Assembly: GCF_002797395.1 (NCBI RefSeq)
Contig: NZ_KZ454943.1
Span: 4,454,253 to 4,518,252, forward strand
DNA length: 64,000 nucleotides
DNA from: Bacillus solitudinis
Lineage (GTDB): Bacteria; Bacillota; Bacilli; Bacillales; Bacillaceae_D
Direction of reading: 5' to 3'
The translations under genes and the position numbers were made by a program. This document shows, piece by piece, positions 25,840 through 35,357 of the stretch. Numbering within the stretch: position 1 is the stretch's first letter; every line of letters begins with the position of its first letter. Under the pieces are notes generated by a model. The model made no database searches. It was not told where the DNA came from and was given only the letters and a program-made list of their open reading frames with translations.

Positions 25840-26979
25840 ATGAAATTATTTTGCATTAAAATATGGTTTATGTTCTTGCTCCTAATTCTAGCCGGGTGCT
25901 GGAACCAAATCGAATTGTCAGAAAGAGGGTTTGTTATGGGAGTCGCATTCGATGAAGAAGAAGATGGAAACATCAAAGTGACAACACAGGTATACAAACC
26001 TGTACAAACATCAGGGAACCAGGCGACTAGACAAGGGCCCGCCTTTGTCAATATTGAGACAAGCGAAAAAACTGTTTTTCAATCTATTCGTTCTATACCT
26101 AATAACCTAGGGCGAAGGACACAATGGAGTCATCAACAGATTCTGATTATTAGTGAAAAATTTGCTAGAACACATAATATTAAGGAAGTTTTGGATTTTT
26201 TTATCAGGGATCATGAACCAAGACTTAATAGTTATTTATTAATAACTAAAGACGAGGCCCGAACATATTTAGAAACTGAGCCACACATTGAAAATACAGT
26301 AAGTCAGGAGTTTAAACAAGCGATTCGTTCTTCCGCTGAAATTTCTGCTAGAACAGTTGATATGACGCTATTAAAGGTTTTTTTAGATTTGCGTAGCGAA
26401 ACAGAGAATACAGTTATCCCTTATTTTATTACTAGTGGACCAACGGATAAAACAGTAGAAGGAGTAGCACTAATTCAAAATGGTAAAATGATCGATACTT
26501 TAACCTCTGTTGAAACTGAGGATTTAGTTATGCTAATGAATGAATACATAAACGGAATTATCGAAGTACCCTGTCTTAATAATGAAAACATGATGGAAAC
26601 ACTTGAAGTGATTTTAGCTGAAACAAAGATAGAAACAACTCCCAAAGCAGATTCAATTAGTGGACATATAAAAACAAAGCTTGATGTAATTATTGGCGAA
26701 CTAAATTGTTCAGACTTAGGGGATGAAGAAGCGGAGAAACTTTTTATTGAAACTGTTCAAGATACATTGAAACAAAGATTGAAGAAAACACTAAAGAAAT
26801 TACAAGAGCAAAAAGTTGATGTACTGGGAATAGGCAATCAGGTTTACCGAAAAGATCCAAGGCTATGGAAGGATATAAAAGAGGAATGGGATGAGCATTT
26901 TGCGCGTACCTCATTTGACATCGAAGTCGAGGTCAGAATTTCCGATAGTGGGATGTTTATTAGTAAACCTAGTTTCTAA
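25840..26979 (+). CDS. Spore germination receptor C subunit (lipoprotein)
   Basis: A 379-residue Ger(x)C lipoprotein with the lipobox LAGC (Cys20) followed by the family hallmark CWNQIELSERG, then three alpha/beta domains ending in a DIEVEVRISDSGMF-type strand. It sits on the outer face of the inner spore membrane and is required for receptor function. ATG 25840 is 41 bases after the A gene. It is second in the operon; order A-C-B is common in Bacilli. Confidence 0.9.
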   Translation: MKLFCIKIWFMFLLLILAGCWNQIELSERGFVMGVAFDEEEDGNIKVTTQVYKPVQTSGNQATRQGPAFVNIETSEKTVFQSIRSIPNNLGRRTQWSHQQILIISEKFARTHNIKEVLDFFIRDHEPRLNSYLLITKDEARTYLETEPHIENTVSQEFKQAIRSSAEISARTVDMTLLKVFLDLRSETENTVIPYFITSGPTDKTVEGVALIQNGKMIDTLTSVETEDLVMLMNEYINGIIEVPCLNNENMMETLEVILAETKIETTPKADSISGHIKTKLDVIIGELNCSDLGDEEAEKLFIETVQDTLKQRLKKTLKKLQEQKVDVLGIGNQVYRKDPRLWKDIKEEWDEHFARTSFDIEVEVRISDSGMFISKPSF

Positions 26980-27006
26980 AAGTGAGCTAGTGAGGAGACG
27001 ATAAAA

Positions 27007-27249
27007 GTGTTCGAAAAATTAACCGTTTTAGTTATCATATTTATTGCTGCTATAGCCTATGAAACACCGAAATTAAGGCATGCAGAGCATCGTGAACGTA
27101 TTGTTTACAGTTGCATAATGTTAGTAGCCGTGTATTTCGCAATTGATTACCTGTTGGCGAAAAATCTACCAGATCCAGTCGATTTCCTCGATTGGACAAT
27201 AACTGAACCAGCTAAAATAATTGTTGGCTATTTGGAGGGTTCTTCATAA
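27007..27249 (+). CDS. Small two-helix germination receptor D subunit
   Basis: An 80-residue protein with two membrane segments (about residues 4-16 and 36-50) placed between the C and B genes of the ger operon. Small D subunits with two membrane helices have been described for some Bacillus GerA-type operons and tune receptor efficiency; this gene fits by size, topology and position. GTG start 27007 with GAGGAG upstream. Confidence 0.65.
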   Translation: MFEKLTVLVIIFIAAIAYETPKLRHAEHRERIVYSCIMLVAVYFAIDYLLAKNLPDPVDFLDWTITEPAKIIVGYLEGSS

Positions 27250-27303
27250 TAAGACATATTGCATTGAGCCGATATAAATTGCTTTGAAAAGAGAGGTATT
27301 AAA

Positions 27304-28392
27304 GTGAAAGAACAGCAGACGATTTCTTCACGTCAAATGGCAATACTACTTTTCGCTTTTATGACTGGTTCTTCTATTATTAATGTTCCTGCTCCTTTAA
27401 TTGGGATTGCCCAAAATGGTTCTTGGATATCATTATTAATTTCAATGGTATTCGGTATGTTGATACTCACTTGTGTGTTGTATTTGTATCGAAAGCATCC
27501 TAATATGACTTTTGTTGATTATAGTCGGAAAACTGTTGGCAACACATTAACTGTTTTACTTGCAATTCCTTTTATTATCACTTTGTTTTTAATTATTTCA
27601 TATATTGTGTTGGATGTGGGAGGCTTTATGGTCTCCACAATGATGAGAGAAACCCCACTTTACATGTTTCATTCGCTTATTATCCTTACTTCGGCTATGA
27701 CAATACGGGCTGGTCTTGAAGTCATGACTAGAATTTTTGTTATATTTATATGTTTTTTACTAGGTTTTGTAGGTATTATTCTGTTACTATCTATCCCTAA
27801 TTATCACCCGGAATTTGTCCTGCCTATACTTCCGGACGGGATCATGCCGGTTATTCACGGAGGTTATTTTACTTTCGGTTTCCCATATTCCGAAATCATT
27901 ATATTTACAATGGTTTTTCCCTTCATGAAAGAGGAGAAAAAAACAAAGATGGCCCGGTACATGTATACGGCCATTATCCTAAACGTGATCGTTTTAATTA
28001 TCGCTACAATCTGTACAATTATGGCTTTTGGACCTATAGCAGGTGAGATGAAGTATTCTTTGTACTCGCTTTCGCGATTAATTAATATAGGGGAGTTCTT
28101 AACAAGAATTGAGTCGGTCATCGGGATTTCCTTAATCGCAGGTTCATATATGAAAGCAACCATCGCATTGTTTGTGCTTAATCTAATGATAACAAAATTA
28201 TTTAAATTGAAGGACAATAAAATCTTGATTTTTCCAATTTCGATAATTTGCTTTTTGCTCACCCTCGTCATGTTTGATAATGAATCGGAACTGGTTGAGA
28301 AAGTACTCGTGGTTTTGCCACTCACTCACCTAACTTATACCGTTACGCCTGTGCTTCTGGTCACAATCGCAACAATGTTCAAAAGAAAATGA
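27304..28392 (+). CDS. Spore germination receptor B subunit (GerB/YndE, APC superfamily)
   Basis: A 362-residue membrane protein with about ten hydrophobic segments, beginning KEQQTISSRQMAILLFAFMT, which is typical of the spore germination permease family. B subunits hold the germinant-binding pocket. GTG start 27304 after GAGAGG. It is the last gene of the A-C-D-B operon. Confidence 0.92.
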   Translation: MKEQQTISSRQMAILLFAFMTGSSIINVPAPLIGIAQNGSWISLLISMVFGMLILTCVLYLYRKHPNMTFVDYSRKTVGNTLTVLLAIPFIITLFLIISYIVLDVGGFMVSTMMRETPLYMFHSLIILTSAMTIRAGLEVMTRIFVIFICFLLGFVGIILLLSIPNYHPEFVLPILPDGIMPVIHGGYFTFGFPYSEIIIFTMVFPFMKEEKKTKMARYMYTAIILNVIVLIIATICTIMAFGPIAGEMKYSLYSLSRLINIGEFLTRIESVIGISLIAGSYMKATIALFVLNLMITKLFKLKDNKILIFPISIICFLLTLVMFDNESELVEKVLVVLPLTHLTYTVTPVLLVTIATMFKRK

Positions 28393-28393
28393 G

Positions 28394-28560
28394 CTGTGTG
28401 TCATTAAATATAAGTGAAACCAACTGAAAGCGAGGGGGAAGGCTATACCTGAAATGAAATTGCTCTAAATTCGAGAAAGCTCGAAGCAGTGAGCTTAACC
28501 GTTGCGTTGGTGTGAGAAGTGGCTTATAGAAGAAACTTTCTTTGGAATGTGGAATAGCAC
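28394..28560 (+). other. Possible structured RNA or group II intron fragment
   Basis: Non-coding stretch that starts GTGTGTC and contains short nested stems, for example TTCGAG-AAAG-CTCGAA. It then runs GAGCTTAACCGTTGCG and GAGAAGTGGCTTATAG. The texture is like domain I of bacterial group II introns, but no domain V or reverse transcriptase is visible, so this is at most a decayed piece. Not confirmed. Confidence 0.25.
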
Positions 28561-28612
28561 TATTATAGCAAAGGTTTAGTCTAATTTGGTTGGCATAATC
28601 TACCTACTTTTT

Positions 28613-28680
28613 CATATGAATGATACAGAGATTTAGTCATAATTGCTACTGCAAAGTCTGGTAACGAAAGGAAGTGGATT
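28613..28680 (+). repeat. Leader repeat copy 1 before the LysM-ThuA gene
   Basis: CATATGAATGATACAGAGAT followed by TTAGTC, a variable stretch, then GGTAACGAAAGGAAGTG and the start codon. The same pattern stands before the LysM-GMC gene at 29555-29618, and the N-terminal coding parts are also alike, so the leader and LysM module were duplicated together. ATACAGA-type sequence might be a sporulation -10 element; this is weak. Confidence 0.6.
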
Positions 28681-29520
28681 ATGAGACTTTATATTGCTGA
28701 TGATGGCGAGACTTTAAAAGATATCGCAGACCGGCAGAATATCACGCTAGAAAAACTCACTTCCCTCAACTCGCATGTGTCAAATCCAAATGAAAACATT
28801 TTTGGATGCCAAGTCAACCTCCCACCATTACCAATACATCAGATTGAACAGAGACATAATACATCCTCTCGTCAACAAAGGTCAAGAAAAGCAATAATTG
28901 TTGCAGGAGGATGGGAACCACATAAGCCAATGGAGATTGCTGAGATATTGGCTAGGTTATTGAAGCAGGAAAATTTTGAAGTTGAAATTGTTAATACCTG
29001 GGAAGTTTTTAATGATAGAGCAAAAGTGATGCAGATGGACTTAATTGTTCCCAATTGGACAGAAGGAACCATTACTCCACAACAACTTGATAATTTTTTG
29101 GATGCTGTCAATAATGGTACTGGAGTGGCCGGTATGCACGGCGGGATGGGGTATACATTCCCCACTGAGCTGAGGTATCAGTTTATGGTAGGCGGAGTTT
29201 TTGTTACGCATCCTGGAACCCGCTTCAAAGTGGAAATCACGAACAAAGCTCACCCCATTACCCGTGGACTGTCGGATTTCGAGGTGATCGACGAACACTA
29301 CTACATGTTGCTTGATCCTGCAATCGAAGTTCTGGCAACTTCTTATTACGAGAGCTATCCTCCTGAAGTATCAAAACCTGTTTACATGCCTATAGTGTGG
29401 ACGAAAAAATACGGTAAGGGACGCGTGTTTTACAACTCAATTGGCCATTCGCCCGAAATTTTACTAATGCCTGAAGTCTTGACTCTAATGCGGCGCGGAA
29501 TGGCTTGGGCCGCTAGATAA
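28681..29520 (+). CDS. LysM-like domain fused to ThuA-family protein
   Basis: A 279-residue protein. Residues 1-55 form a LysM-like module (YIADDGETLKDIADRQNITL, LNSHV...NPNENIFGCQVNLPP). Residues about 68-279 are a ThuA/trehalose-utilisation class I amidotransferase-like domain (IIVAGGWEPHKPMEIAE, MHGGMGYTF, YGKGRVFYNSIGH). ThuA proteins act in 3-keto-disaccharide metabolism. There is no signal peptide; a N-terminal LysM without one is typical of spore-coat or cortex proteins such as SafA, so spore targeting is suggested by it and by the adjacent ger operon. Start ATG 28681 after GGAAGTG. Confidence 0.8.
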   Translation: MRLYIADDGETLKDIADRQNITLEKLTSLNSHVSNPNENIFGCQVNLPPLPIHQIEQRHNTSSRQQRSRKAIIVAGGWEPHKPMEIAEILARLLKQENFEVEIVNTWEVFNDRAKVMQMDLIVPNWTEGTITPQQLDNFLDAVNNGTGVAGMHGGMGYTFPTELRYQFMVGGVFVTHPGTRFKVEITNKAHPITRGLSDFEVIDEHYYMLLDPAIEVLATSYYESYPPEVSKPVYMPIVWTKKYGKGRVFYNSIGHSPEILLMPEVLTLMRRGMAWAAR

Positions 29521-29554
29521 TTTATACCGCGATGTCATAATTGACCCGTTCTCT

Positions 29555-29618
29555 CATATAAATCATACAGAGATTTAGTCACAACGCCCTGCTTTTTAGC
29601 AACGAAGGGAAGTGCATA
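29555..29618 (+). repeat. Leader repeat copy 2 before the LysM-GMC gene
   Basis: CATATAAATCATACAGAGAT, TTAGTC, a variable stretch, AGCAACGAAGGGAAGTG, then ATG. It parallels 28613-28680. Confidence 0.6.
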
Positions 29619-31238
29619 ATGAGGATTTATATTGCGGATGACGGTGAGACATTAAAAGATATTGCGTGCAAGCAGAATCTCACACTAGAACAACTCATTT
29701 CTCTCAACCCACAAGTGCCAAACCCAAGTTCAAATATTTCCGGACGTCAAGTCAAGCTTCCTCCAGTTCCAATATCGGGATCGGACAATCGGAAGCAAGG
29801 AACATCTTCACATACCGAAACGGATTTCAAGAATGAATGGATTCCGCTTACTACTTTGGAAGAAATGGAACAAACGGAATACGATGTGCTCATTGTCGGA
29901 TCGGGAGCTGGGGGTGGATCCGTTCTTTGGAGATTAGCGCAGCAATGGGGTGATAATGGGAAAAAGATCGGTGTCGTCGAAGCTGGCGATCTTCTATTAC
30001 CGACACATTTCTATAACATTCCAACGTACACTCTCCCACGATTTAGAACCTATTTCGATAAAGTGTCAAGGCAGGTTGAGCAAACGCATTTCAGAGAGCT
30101 TATTGCATTTGGAGGCAGGACCTTGGCTTGGCAATTAGTATCTCCGCGTATGCCTGTTTCTGAGACAGTTAATTGGCCTATACATCCGAATGAATTGCAA
30201 TTTTATTACTCGGTTGCTGAAGCAGCCATGAACGTCACTCCCTTTTATCAAGAAGGGTCCTATTACACGACCGTTCTGCTCAACCGGCTTCATGAACGAG
30301 GGTATCCAGATGCAATTCCGATGCCGATAGCCGTTGACCGTGAACCGACAAAATATGGACAGTTTCATTCCAATCCCGCTTTTAGCTCTATCGCTTTGTT
30401 TGCCGAAGCCTTAAATAGGCGACCTTACGATTTGGCAGTCAACGCACGCGCCGTGGAGATCCTCACTGACCAAAACAGAGTCACCGGTGTTAGAGTGATG
30501 TCCCCGGACAAGAGGTCGTATGTTCTAAAGGCTAAAACTGTCGTACTGTCGGCTAGTACGTTTGAAAACCCGCGTCTGCTGCTTGCTTCTGGAATTCGGG
30601 GACGGGCGATTGGTCATTATCTTACTACCCATTCTCTTATGGGCTTAACAGGATATTTTGACCGTGACCAATTTCCGGAAGTTTTAGGAGCTCTCGGCAT
30701 TCTAATCCCCGGCAAGGAAGACCGTCCTTATGAAGTTATGATTGGAGGTCCTCCGGAAGAATATAATGCTTATCAGCAGTATCTGATTAAACCGCTACAG
30801 AAACAATTGAGAGTGGTTGCTGGCGCGTTCGGTATGGTCGAATCAAGGTTTGAGAATCGAGTGGAGTTAGACCCATCGGAGTGCGATAAATACGGGGTAC
30901 CAGTCATTCGCGTTCACTTTACCTATAGTGAGAAAGATCAAGCGATTATTCGCCAAATGCAAGAAGGGACCCGAGATCTTTTTTTCGCTATGCAAGCCAC
31001 TACTGTTGAAGAAGAATTTGGTGAATTAATAGAGGCGATCCACGACGCAGGAACTTGCAGGATGGGAGATGATCCTGCTACTTCAGTAACCAATACGTAC
31101 GGTCAAGTTCACGGGGTATCGGGTCTTTATGTAGCAGATAACAGTGTTATACCGACAAGTGGAACGGCTAATCCCACACTTACAACCGTTGCTTTAGCCA
31201 TTCGAACTGCCGACCATTTGGTTGGACGTTTGCAATAG
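29619..31238 (+). CDS. LysM-like domain fused to GMC-type oxidoreductase
   Basis: A 539-residue protein. Residues 1-53 repeat the LysM-like module of the preceding gene (YIADDGETLKDIACKQNLTL, LNPQVPNPSSN). Then comes an FAD-dependent GMC oxidoreductase with the dinucleotide motif GSGAGGG from Gly94, HDAGTCRMGDDP near the active site and the closing NPTLTTVALAIRTADHL. GMC enzymes oxidise sugars or alcohols at carbon 3 or carbon 2. Together with the ThuA partner it suggests oxidation of a sugar to its keto form and further processing, both tethered by the same LysM module. No signal peptide, so targeting is likely to the spore. Confidence 0.82.
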   Translation: MRIYIADDGETLKDIACKQNLTLEQLISLNPQVPNPSSNISGRQVKLPPVPISGSDNRKQGTSSHTETDFKNEWIPLTTLEEMEQTEYDVLIVGSGAGGGSVLWRLAQQWGDNGKKIGVVEAGDLLLPTHFYNIPTYTLPRFRTYFDKVSRQVEQTHFRELIAFGGRTLAWQLVSPRMPVSETVNWPIHPNELQFYYSVAEAAMNVTPFYQEGSYYTTVLLNRLHERGYPDAIPMPIAVDREPTKYGQFHSNPAFSSIALFAEALNRRPYDLAVNARAVEILTDQNRVTGVRVMSPDKRSYVLKAKTVVLSASTFENPRLLLASGIRGRAIGHYLTTHSLMGLTGYFDRDQFPEVLGALGILIPGKEDRPYEVMIGGPPEEYNAYQQYLIKPLQKQLRVVAGAFGMVESRFENRVELDPSECDKYGVPVIRVHFTYSEKDQAIIRQMQEGTRDLFFAMQATTVEEEFGELIEAIHDAGTCRMGDDPATSVTNTYGQVHGVSGLYVADNSVIPTSGTANPTLTTVALAIRTADHLVGRLQ

Positions 31239-31569
31239 TTTGATAATAAACTTGACGAATTTCAGAATGTATCAATGGTCAAAAATTATATGACTTAATG
31301 AAACTAATTAGTTCGAGTGGAAAATATACGTCTTGCTTACTGAAACATCACAAGAAGCACTGGGAGTAAAACGGCAGGGACGAATAAATTAACGATGGAT
31401 GACATCAATTACTTATCAATCTTATCAATATGGGGTGGGACTTTAACATTGTATAGATGGTAATATAAAAGGATTTTTGGATAACGTTCATCATAGTAAA
31501 CTAAACTAGCTAATCGTTTATCAACATTCTTCAATAAAAAATGAAAAACTATACTAAAAGTACACATAC

Positions 31570-31604
31570 AAAAAACCTTCCTTATCTTAGTTGGAAGGTT
31601 TTTT
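31570..31604 (+). terminator. Bidirectional-looking terminator in the 31239-31841 gap
   Basis: Arms AAAAAACCTTCC (31570-31581) and GGAAGGTTTTTT (31593-31604) form a perfect 12-bp stem with T-runs on both strands. The rest of the gap shows no supported gene. Confidence 0.75.
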
Positions 31605-31770
31605 AGAGGGTTTGCTAAATCCTGGATAGGTTTATTGCTTTTCAATGTAAGATTTTATTAACTGCATTAATGGCTACTCTAAAGGGTTTTAAAAATACAG
31701 CAACTAGAAAAGGCTCCATCATTGGAATTATTTATAGGTTCCTAAGTCAGATCCCATTGTTATTAACAAC

Positions 31771-31801
31771 CCTCTGTGACACAGATTATGGGTCACAGAG
31801 G
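31771..31801 (-). terminator. Terminator of the PL1 pectate lyase gene
   Basis: A 10-bp inverted repeat CCTCTGTGAC / GTCACAGAGG (31771-31780 and 31792-31801) lies 40 bases beyond the PL1 stop on the minus strand. Confidence 0.6.
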
Positions 31802-31841
31802 AAGTTAACGATTAATCTAGACAGATGCTATTGCGTTTCCT

Positions 31842-33500
31842 TTATCTACTATAATCTGTTATTAACCAATCTTTTGGACTCATATTAACTTTGTTTGCCC
31901 CTGCATATTTTGTAAGTGTAGCCACAACACTCTTTAAAGGAAGTACATTATAAGTATACGGTAGCTCCTCATTATAATTATATTCAAAGGTGAATGGATC
32001 AGTCGGTGGATTTGATTTACTCATATCTTCACTTCCCACAATATGAGAAGACCATGCCCAATTTCCTATAGTTGATTTGTCATACCATGTAAATCCTTTT
32101 GTAAATAGATTCTCACCATTATTGTCCCAACTACTTCCTGTATAGGTTCCATATTTATTTGTTATTTGGGAGTTTACAATTAAATTATTGTTATAAGCGC
32201 TTTGGAATAACTTATCCCAAGGTTCACCCATGTTTTTTGTGTCTTCTCCTTGAATCTCAGCCCCTGTGATTGGCTCGTTAATATCATGGAAGACGCAGGA
32301 ATCTGCCGCAATGGAAGCACCATTTCTTGCATTCAGCGCTCGAGATAGTTGATCGGTTCCGTATTCAGCGATAGCGCTTACATTCTCTAAAACATCATAG
32401 TGAGTTGAGTTGTCAAGATAACAGTTGTATAAATGACCACTACCTTGACGTATCATCGGAATTCTCTGCCCAACATTGGTATAACGGTTATAGGCAAGGG
32501 TTAACCGGATTCTTTGATTGCCATCTTTTATCTCATTTCCATTACTAGACACATAATTTACATAGTCTTTATCTCCGGAACCAGTTAAATGCACCTTGCT
32601 ATGATATGCTGCATATGCCATTATCTGCTCTTTGGTCGCACCGCCATTACGCATGTTATAGTACATACTATCGGAATTCAGTACATTTGAGGCATATTTT
32701 TCTTCCATATACTGAATCGATTGATAAATATCACTATCTTCAGGCGGATTCTCATTTGCAGGTAATCCGAATTCAGACCAGGAAATGGTAATATTGGAGC
32801 CGCCATTCTCAGTATCAATTAATCCATCCGCTGCAATGGAAAATTTACAATGGTCTATCCAGACATTATTTGCACCATTTACCTTAATAAAAGTCCAGCC
32901 TACTTCTTTATGTTTTCCAGTATCATCCCATTGCCACATTCCATCAAAATTCAAATTCCTAAAGACAATATCATTACTTGATCTTTGTAATTTTATTTCT
33001 AAATGCCTTATTGTTTTCCCTTTTTTCGAAAAAATAGTTAACCCATCGACATCAGCTAAACTTAATTGTGAAACACCGGAGGAAGCTAATGTTGGATTTG
33101 TGAATCCATTCATAGGATCCCGATATTTTGTTATAAAATTATACTTCTTAGCTTCTTCTGAACTTAGATTTAATTCTTTCCACCCTAAGTTTATATCTTT
33201 CGCTATTTCAATTACTTTTACACTTCCAGTTCTAGCATCCAAAATTGCCTGCAAAAACTCTCTTCCAGTTTTAACCTTACGATAATAAGAGGTATCGATG
33301 TAACTGCTTCGGTCATTAACCCCTAATGACGCAAAACCGCTTACTGACAGAAAACTATTGTCGTATTCCTTAATATCTCTTGTTGTGTTCGGTATAGAAT
33401 CAATAACTGCCGCCTTTGCTACAATACTTTCACTTAATAATAACGATGAAGTAAGAAATGTTAGAACCAATAACCAGATTATTGTCTTGTTAAATTTCAT
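31842..33500 (-). CDS. Secreted pectate lyase, PL1 family
   Basis: A 552-residue exported enzyme. A signal peptide (about residues 1-30, ending near VAKAA) is followed by a parallel beta-helix PL1 domain with NNVWIDHCKFSIAADG, the TLAYNRYTNVGQRIPMIRQG segment carrying the catalytic Arg, and a C-terminal helix-sheet tail. It cleaves polygalacturonate by calcium-dependent beta-elimination. Here it complements the PL10-CE8 enzyme at 3440. The frame extends 17 codons upstream, but ATG 33500 has AGGAGG 8 bases before it and gives a clean signal peptide. A cre-like site stands about 100 bases upstream. Confidence 0.9.
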   Translation of the reverse strand: MKFNKTIIWLLVLTFLTSSLLLSESIVAKAAVIDSIPNTTRDIKEYDNSFLSVSGFASLGVNDRSSYIDTSYYRKVKTGREFLQAILDARTGSVKVIEIAKDINLGWKELNLSSEEAKKYNFITKYRDPMNGFTNPTLASSGVSQLSLADVDGLTIFSKKGKTIRHLEIKLQRSSNDIVFRNLNFDGMWQWDDTGKHKEVGWTFIKVNGANNVWIDHCKFSIAADGLIDTENGGSNITISWSEFGLPANENPPEDSDIYQSIQYMEEKYASNVLNSDSMYYNMRNGGATKEQIMAYAAYHSKVHLTGSGDKDYVNYVSSNGNEIKDGNQRIRLTLAYNRYTNVGQRIPMIRQGSGHLYNCYLDNSTHYDVLENVSAIAEYGTDQLSRALNARNGASIAADSCVFHDINEPITGAEIQGEDTKNMGEPWDKLFQSAYNNNLIVNSQITNKYGTYTGSSWDNNGENLFTKGFTWYDKSTIGNWAWSSHIVGSEDMSKSNPPTDPFTFEYNYNEELPYTYNVLPLKSVVATLTKYAGANKVNMSPKDWLITDYSR

Positions 33501-33596
33501 AATATTCCTCCTAGGATCGAATAATATAAGCTTTTCTTTCATCACCAACACAATTTTAATAATAGTAACGAAATTTCCTCATCATCAACAACATCG

Positions 33597-33610
33597 TAAA
33601 AGCGATTACT
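33597..33610 (-). promoter_or_regulatory. Candidate cre before the PL1 pectate lyase gene
   Basis: On the minus strand AGTAATCGCTTTTA matches the cre consensus with two outer mismatches and shares the 11-base core GTAATCGCTTT with the site before the AraC gene. A short palindrome ACAACGTTGT lies further upstream at 33648-33657. Confidence 0.4.
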
Positions 33611-33844
33611 TTTTTCCCATCGATCACCCCTTTAACAATAAATAATAACAACGTTGTAATTTTATGTATGATTTTTATGTCTATTCCTACTATAAACGTC
33701 TTTTTTTAGTTTTGTATAGAGGTGATAACGATTTATTAGAGAATTCAGAGTCTTGTGGCACTTTTACTCCCAAAAACTAATATAATGATTATTAGTTTTA
33801 TATGGGATTTGTAGGTATTGTTGGTCAACTTTCTTTTTGGTTAA

Positions 33845-34221
33845 CTTGAATGTAGTTATAAAGATGCTGTTAACATCATCTCACTGGTACAGTATGATAT
33901 CCCGCCGTATTTTTACGTAATTTTTTTTAACTATACTGAGGAAGAAACAGAAGATTATTCAAATGCTACACTTAATCATCAGTTGGTTTATAAAAATTCA
34001 TAAGGATAAGCATGACAGTAAATTAAAAGTTTCAAAAATGGAAAGGAACTTGCTGTCGATGCAGTCTAGATCATATTGTTAGGGGACAGGAAGATTATGA
34101 TGAACAAATCATTAGAGAAATGCTAATGCATTTACATAGTCGTATTAATTTCAATTTTTACTATTTCGTTTATTTATTAAGGTTAATTGCACTATCTTCT
34201 TCAAATTATTTGATTTCTTGA
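33845..34221 (+). pseudogene. Decayed coding fragments in the 33501-34290 gap
   Basis: Two protein-like open stretches without starts: 33845-34003 (with LVQYDIPPYFYVIFFNYTEE) and 34069-34221 (with DHIVRGQEDYDEQIIREMLM), the latter preceded by an out-of-frame NGKELAVDAV. They may be pieces of one or two broken genes. No family recognised. Confidence 0.3.
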
Positions 34222-34290
34222 GTATTTCAAGCAAAACTAGTATTATTTTTTTATGTGGTATTTGTCAGAGATGGTAGAGGAGGTTGATTT

Positions 34291-35304
34291 TTGAGAAAAG
34301 TAACAATAATTTTATATATATTCGCATTTCTATCTGTACCTATTCTTTTTATTGTTCGTGTTTTCGCAGAAGCATTCGTTGGCTACAAATTTTCTGCAAT
34401 TATACAGAGTATTCATGAGAAGTTACCTATGCTACCTCCGGACATATACATATTTTTACTATTATTACTTATAGGAACGATATTTTTCGCCTTTCAATTA
34501 TGGACTGAGCGCGACGCTTTAAAAGAACATGTGGAACAACTCCACGAAGAAAACAAAGAGTTGAAAAATAGAATTTCAAGTATCACTGATAAAAGAATCT
34601 CTCAACCTATGATTCATCTTGCTGCTCGAGACACCAAAGATAAACTTATATACTTGAAAGATAAAATGGAAACGATGGTCAATGCTGAAACCTATGTGAA
34701 CGGCATTCAACTCTACAAATTCACACTTACTACCAAAAAAGTGGATATTAAAAGAGTGGTGGAATATGTTAACGATATTAGTAGCTGGGATAGTGCATCT
34801 ATTCAAATTATTAGTTCCGTTTCAAATGAATTTGGACAAGTTGTAACCAATCCACCAAAACTAACCGCTTTTGTCAGTAAATATGTAGAGGACTTAAACG
34901 CAAAGAAACAAGATGACATCGTTCAAACCGATTGTTATAAATACGCCATCTTAAATGTAGCTTCCCAGATTTTAAACGACCAGGGAATACAAATTAATAA
35001 CAAAATTAATTACCGCAACGAATGGGCGATGTTTAATAAAAACAAAAGAATTGGGATTATTGAAGCAGTACTCTATATTAAAGCGACCAATTCATTGAAT
35101 TACTACATTTTTGAAAAAAGACACGGAGATCGAGAAAAATTAGGAAGGTTTTATTTTAATACATTGTATTATGTTAATGATGAACCATATATCTTATTAA
35201 TTACCTTTGATAAGGATATTAGTCATTTAACAAAAAGAAGGGAACCAGTTAAAAATGTATTAACTAAAAAGAGTGAAGAAATCCTAAATTCGTTAGCAAA
35301 ATGA
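34291..35304 (+). CDS. Membrane protein with coiled coil, unknown function
   Basis: A 337-residue protein with two N-terminal membrane segments (about residues 5-27 and 52-72), a coiled coil (about 75-100, LKEHVEQLHEENKELKNRI) and a large cytoplasmic alpha/beta domain to the end. TTG start 34291 after GAGGAGG. I do not recognise the family. It is followed by a small basic gene on the same strand. Confidence 0.65.
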   Translation: MRKVTIILYIFAFLSVPILFIVRVFAEAFVGYKFSAIIQSIHEKLPMLPPDIYIFLLLLLIGTIFFAFQLWTERDALKEHVEQLHEENKELKNRISSITDKRISQPMIHLAARDTKDKLIYLKDKMETMVNAETYVNGIQLYKFTLTTKKVDIKRVVEYVNDISSWDSASIQIISSVSNEFGQVVTNPPKLTAFVSKYVEDLNAKKQDDIVQTDCYKYAILNVASQILNDQGIQINNKINYRNEWAMFNKNKRIGIIEAVLYIKATNSLNYYIFEKRHGDREKLGRFYFNTLYYVNDEPYILLITFDKDISHLTKRREPVKNVLTKKSEEILNSLAK

Positions 35305-35357
35305 TACATAGTAGTGTAAAATGGAACCAAAGATATACTGGAAGGGGAGAATAAACA

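Noticed and set aside
32785-33285. 166-codon + strand frame opposite the PL1 gene
   Set aside because: It is antisense to a clearly coding, motif-rich pectate lyase; an effect of codon bias.
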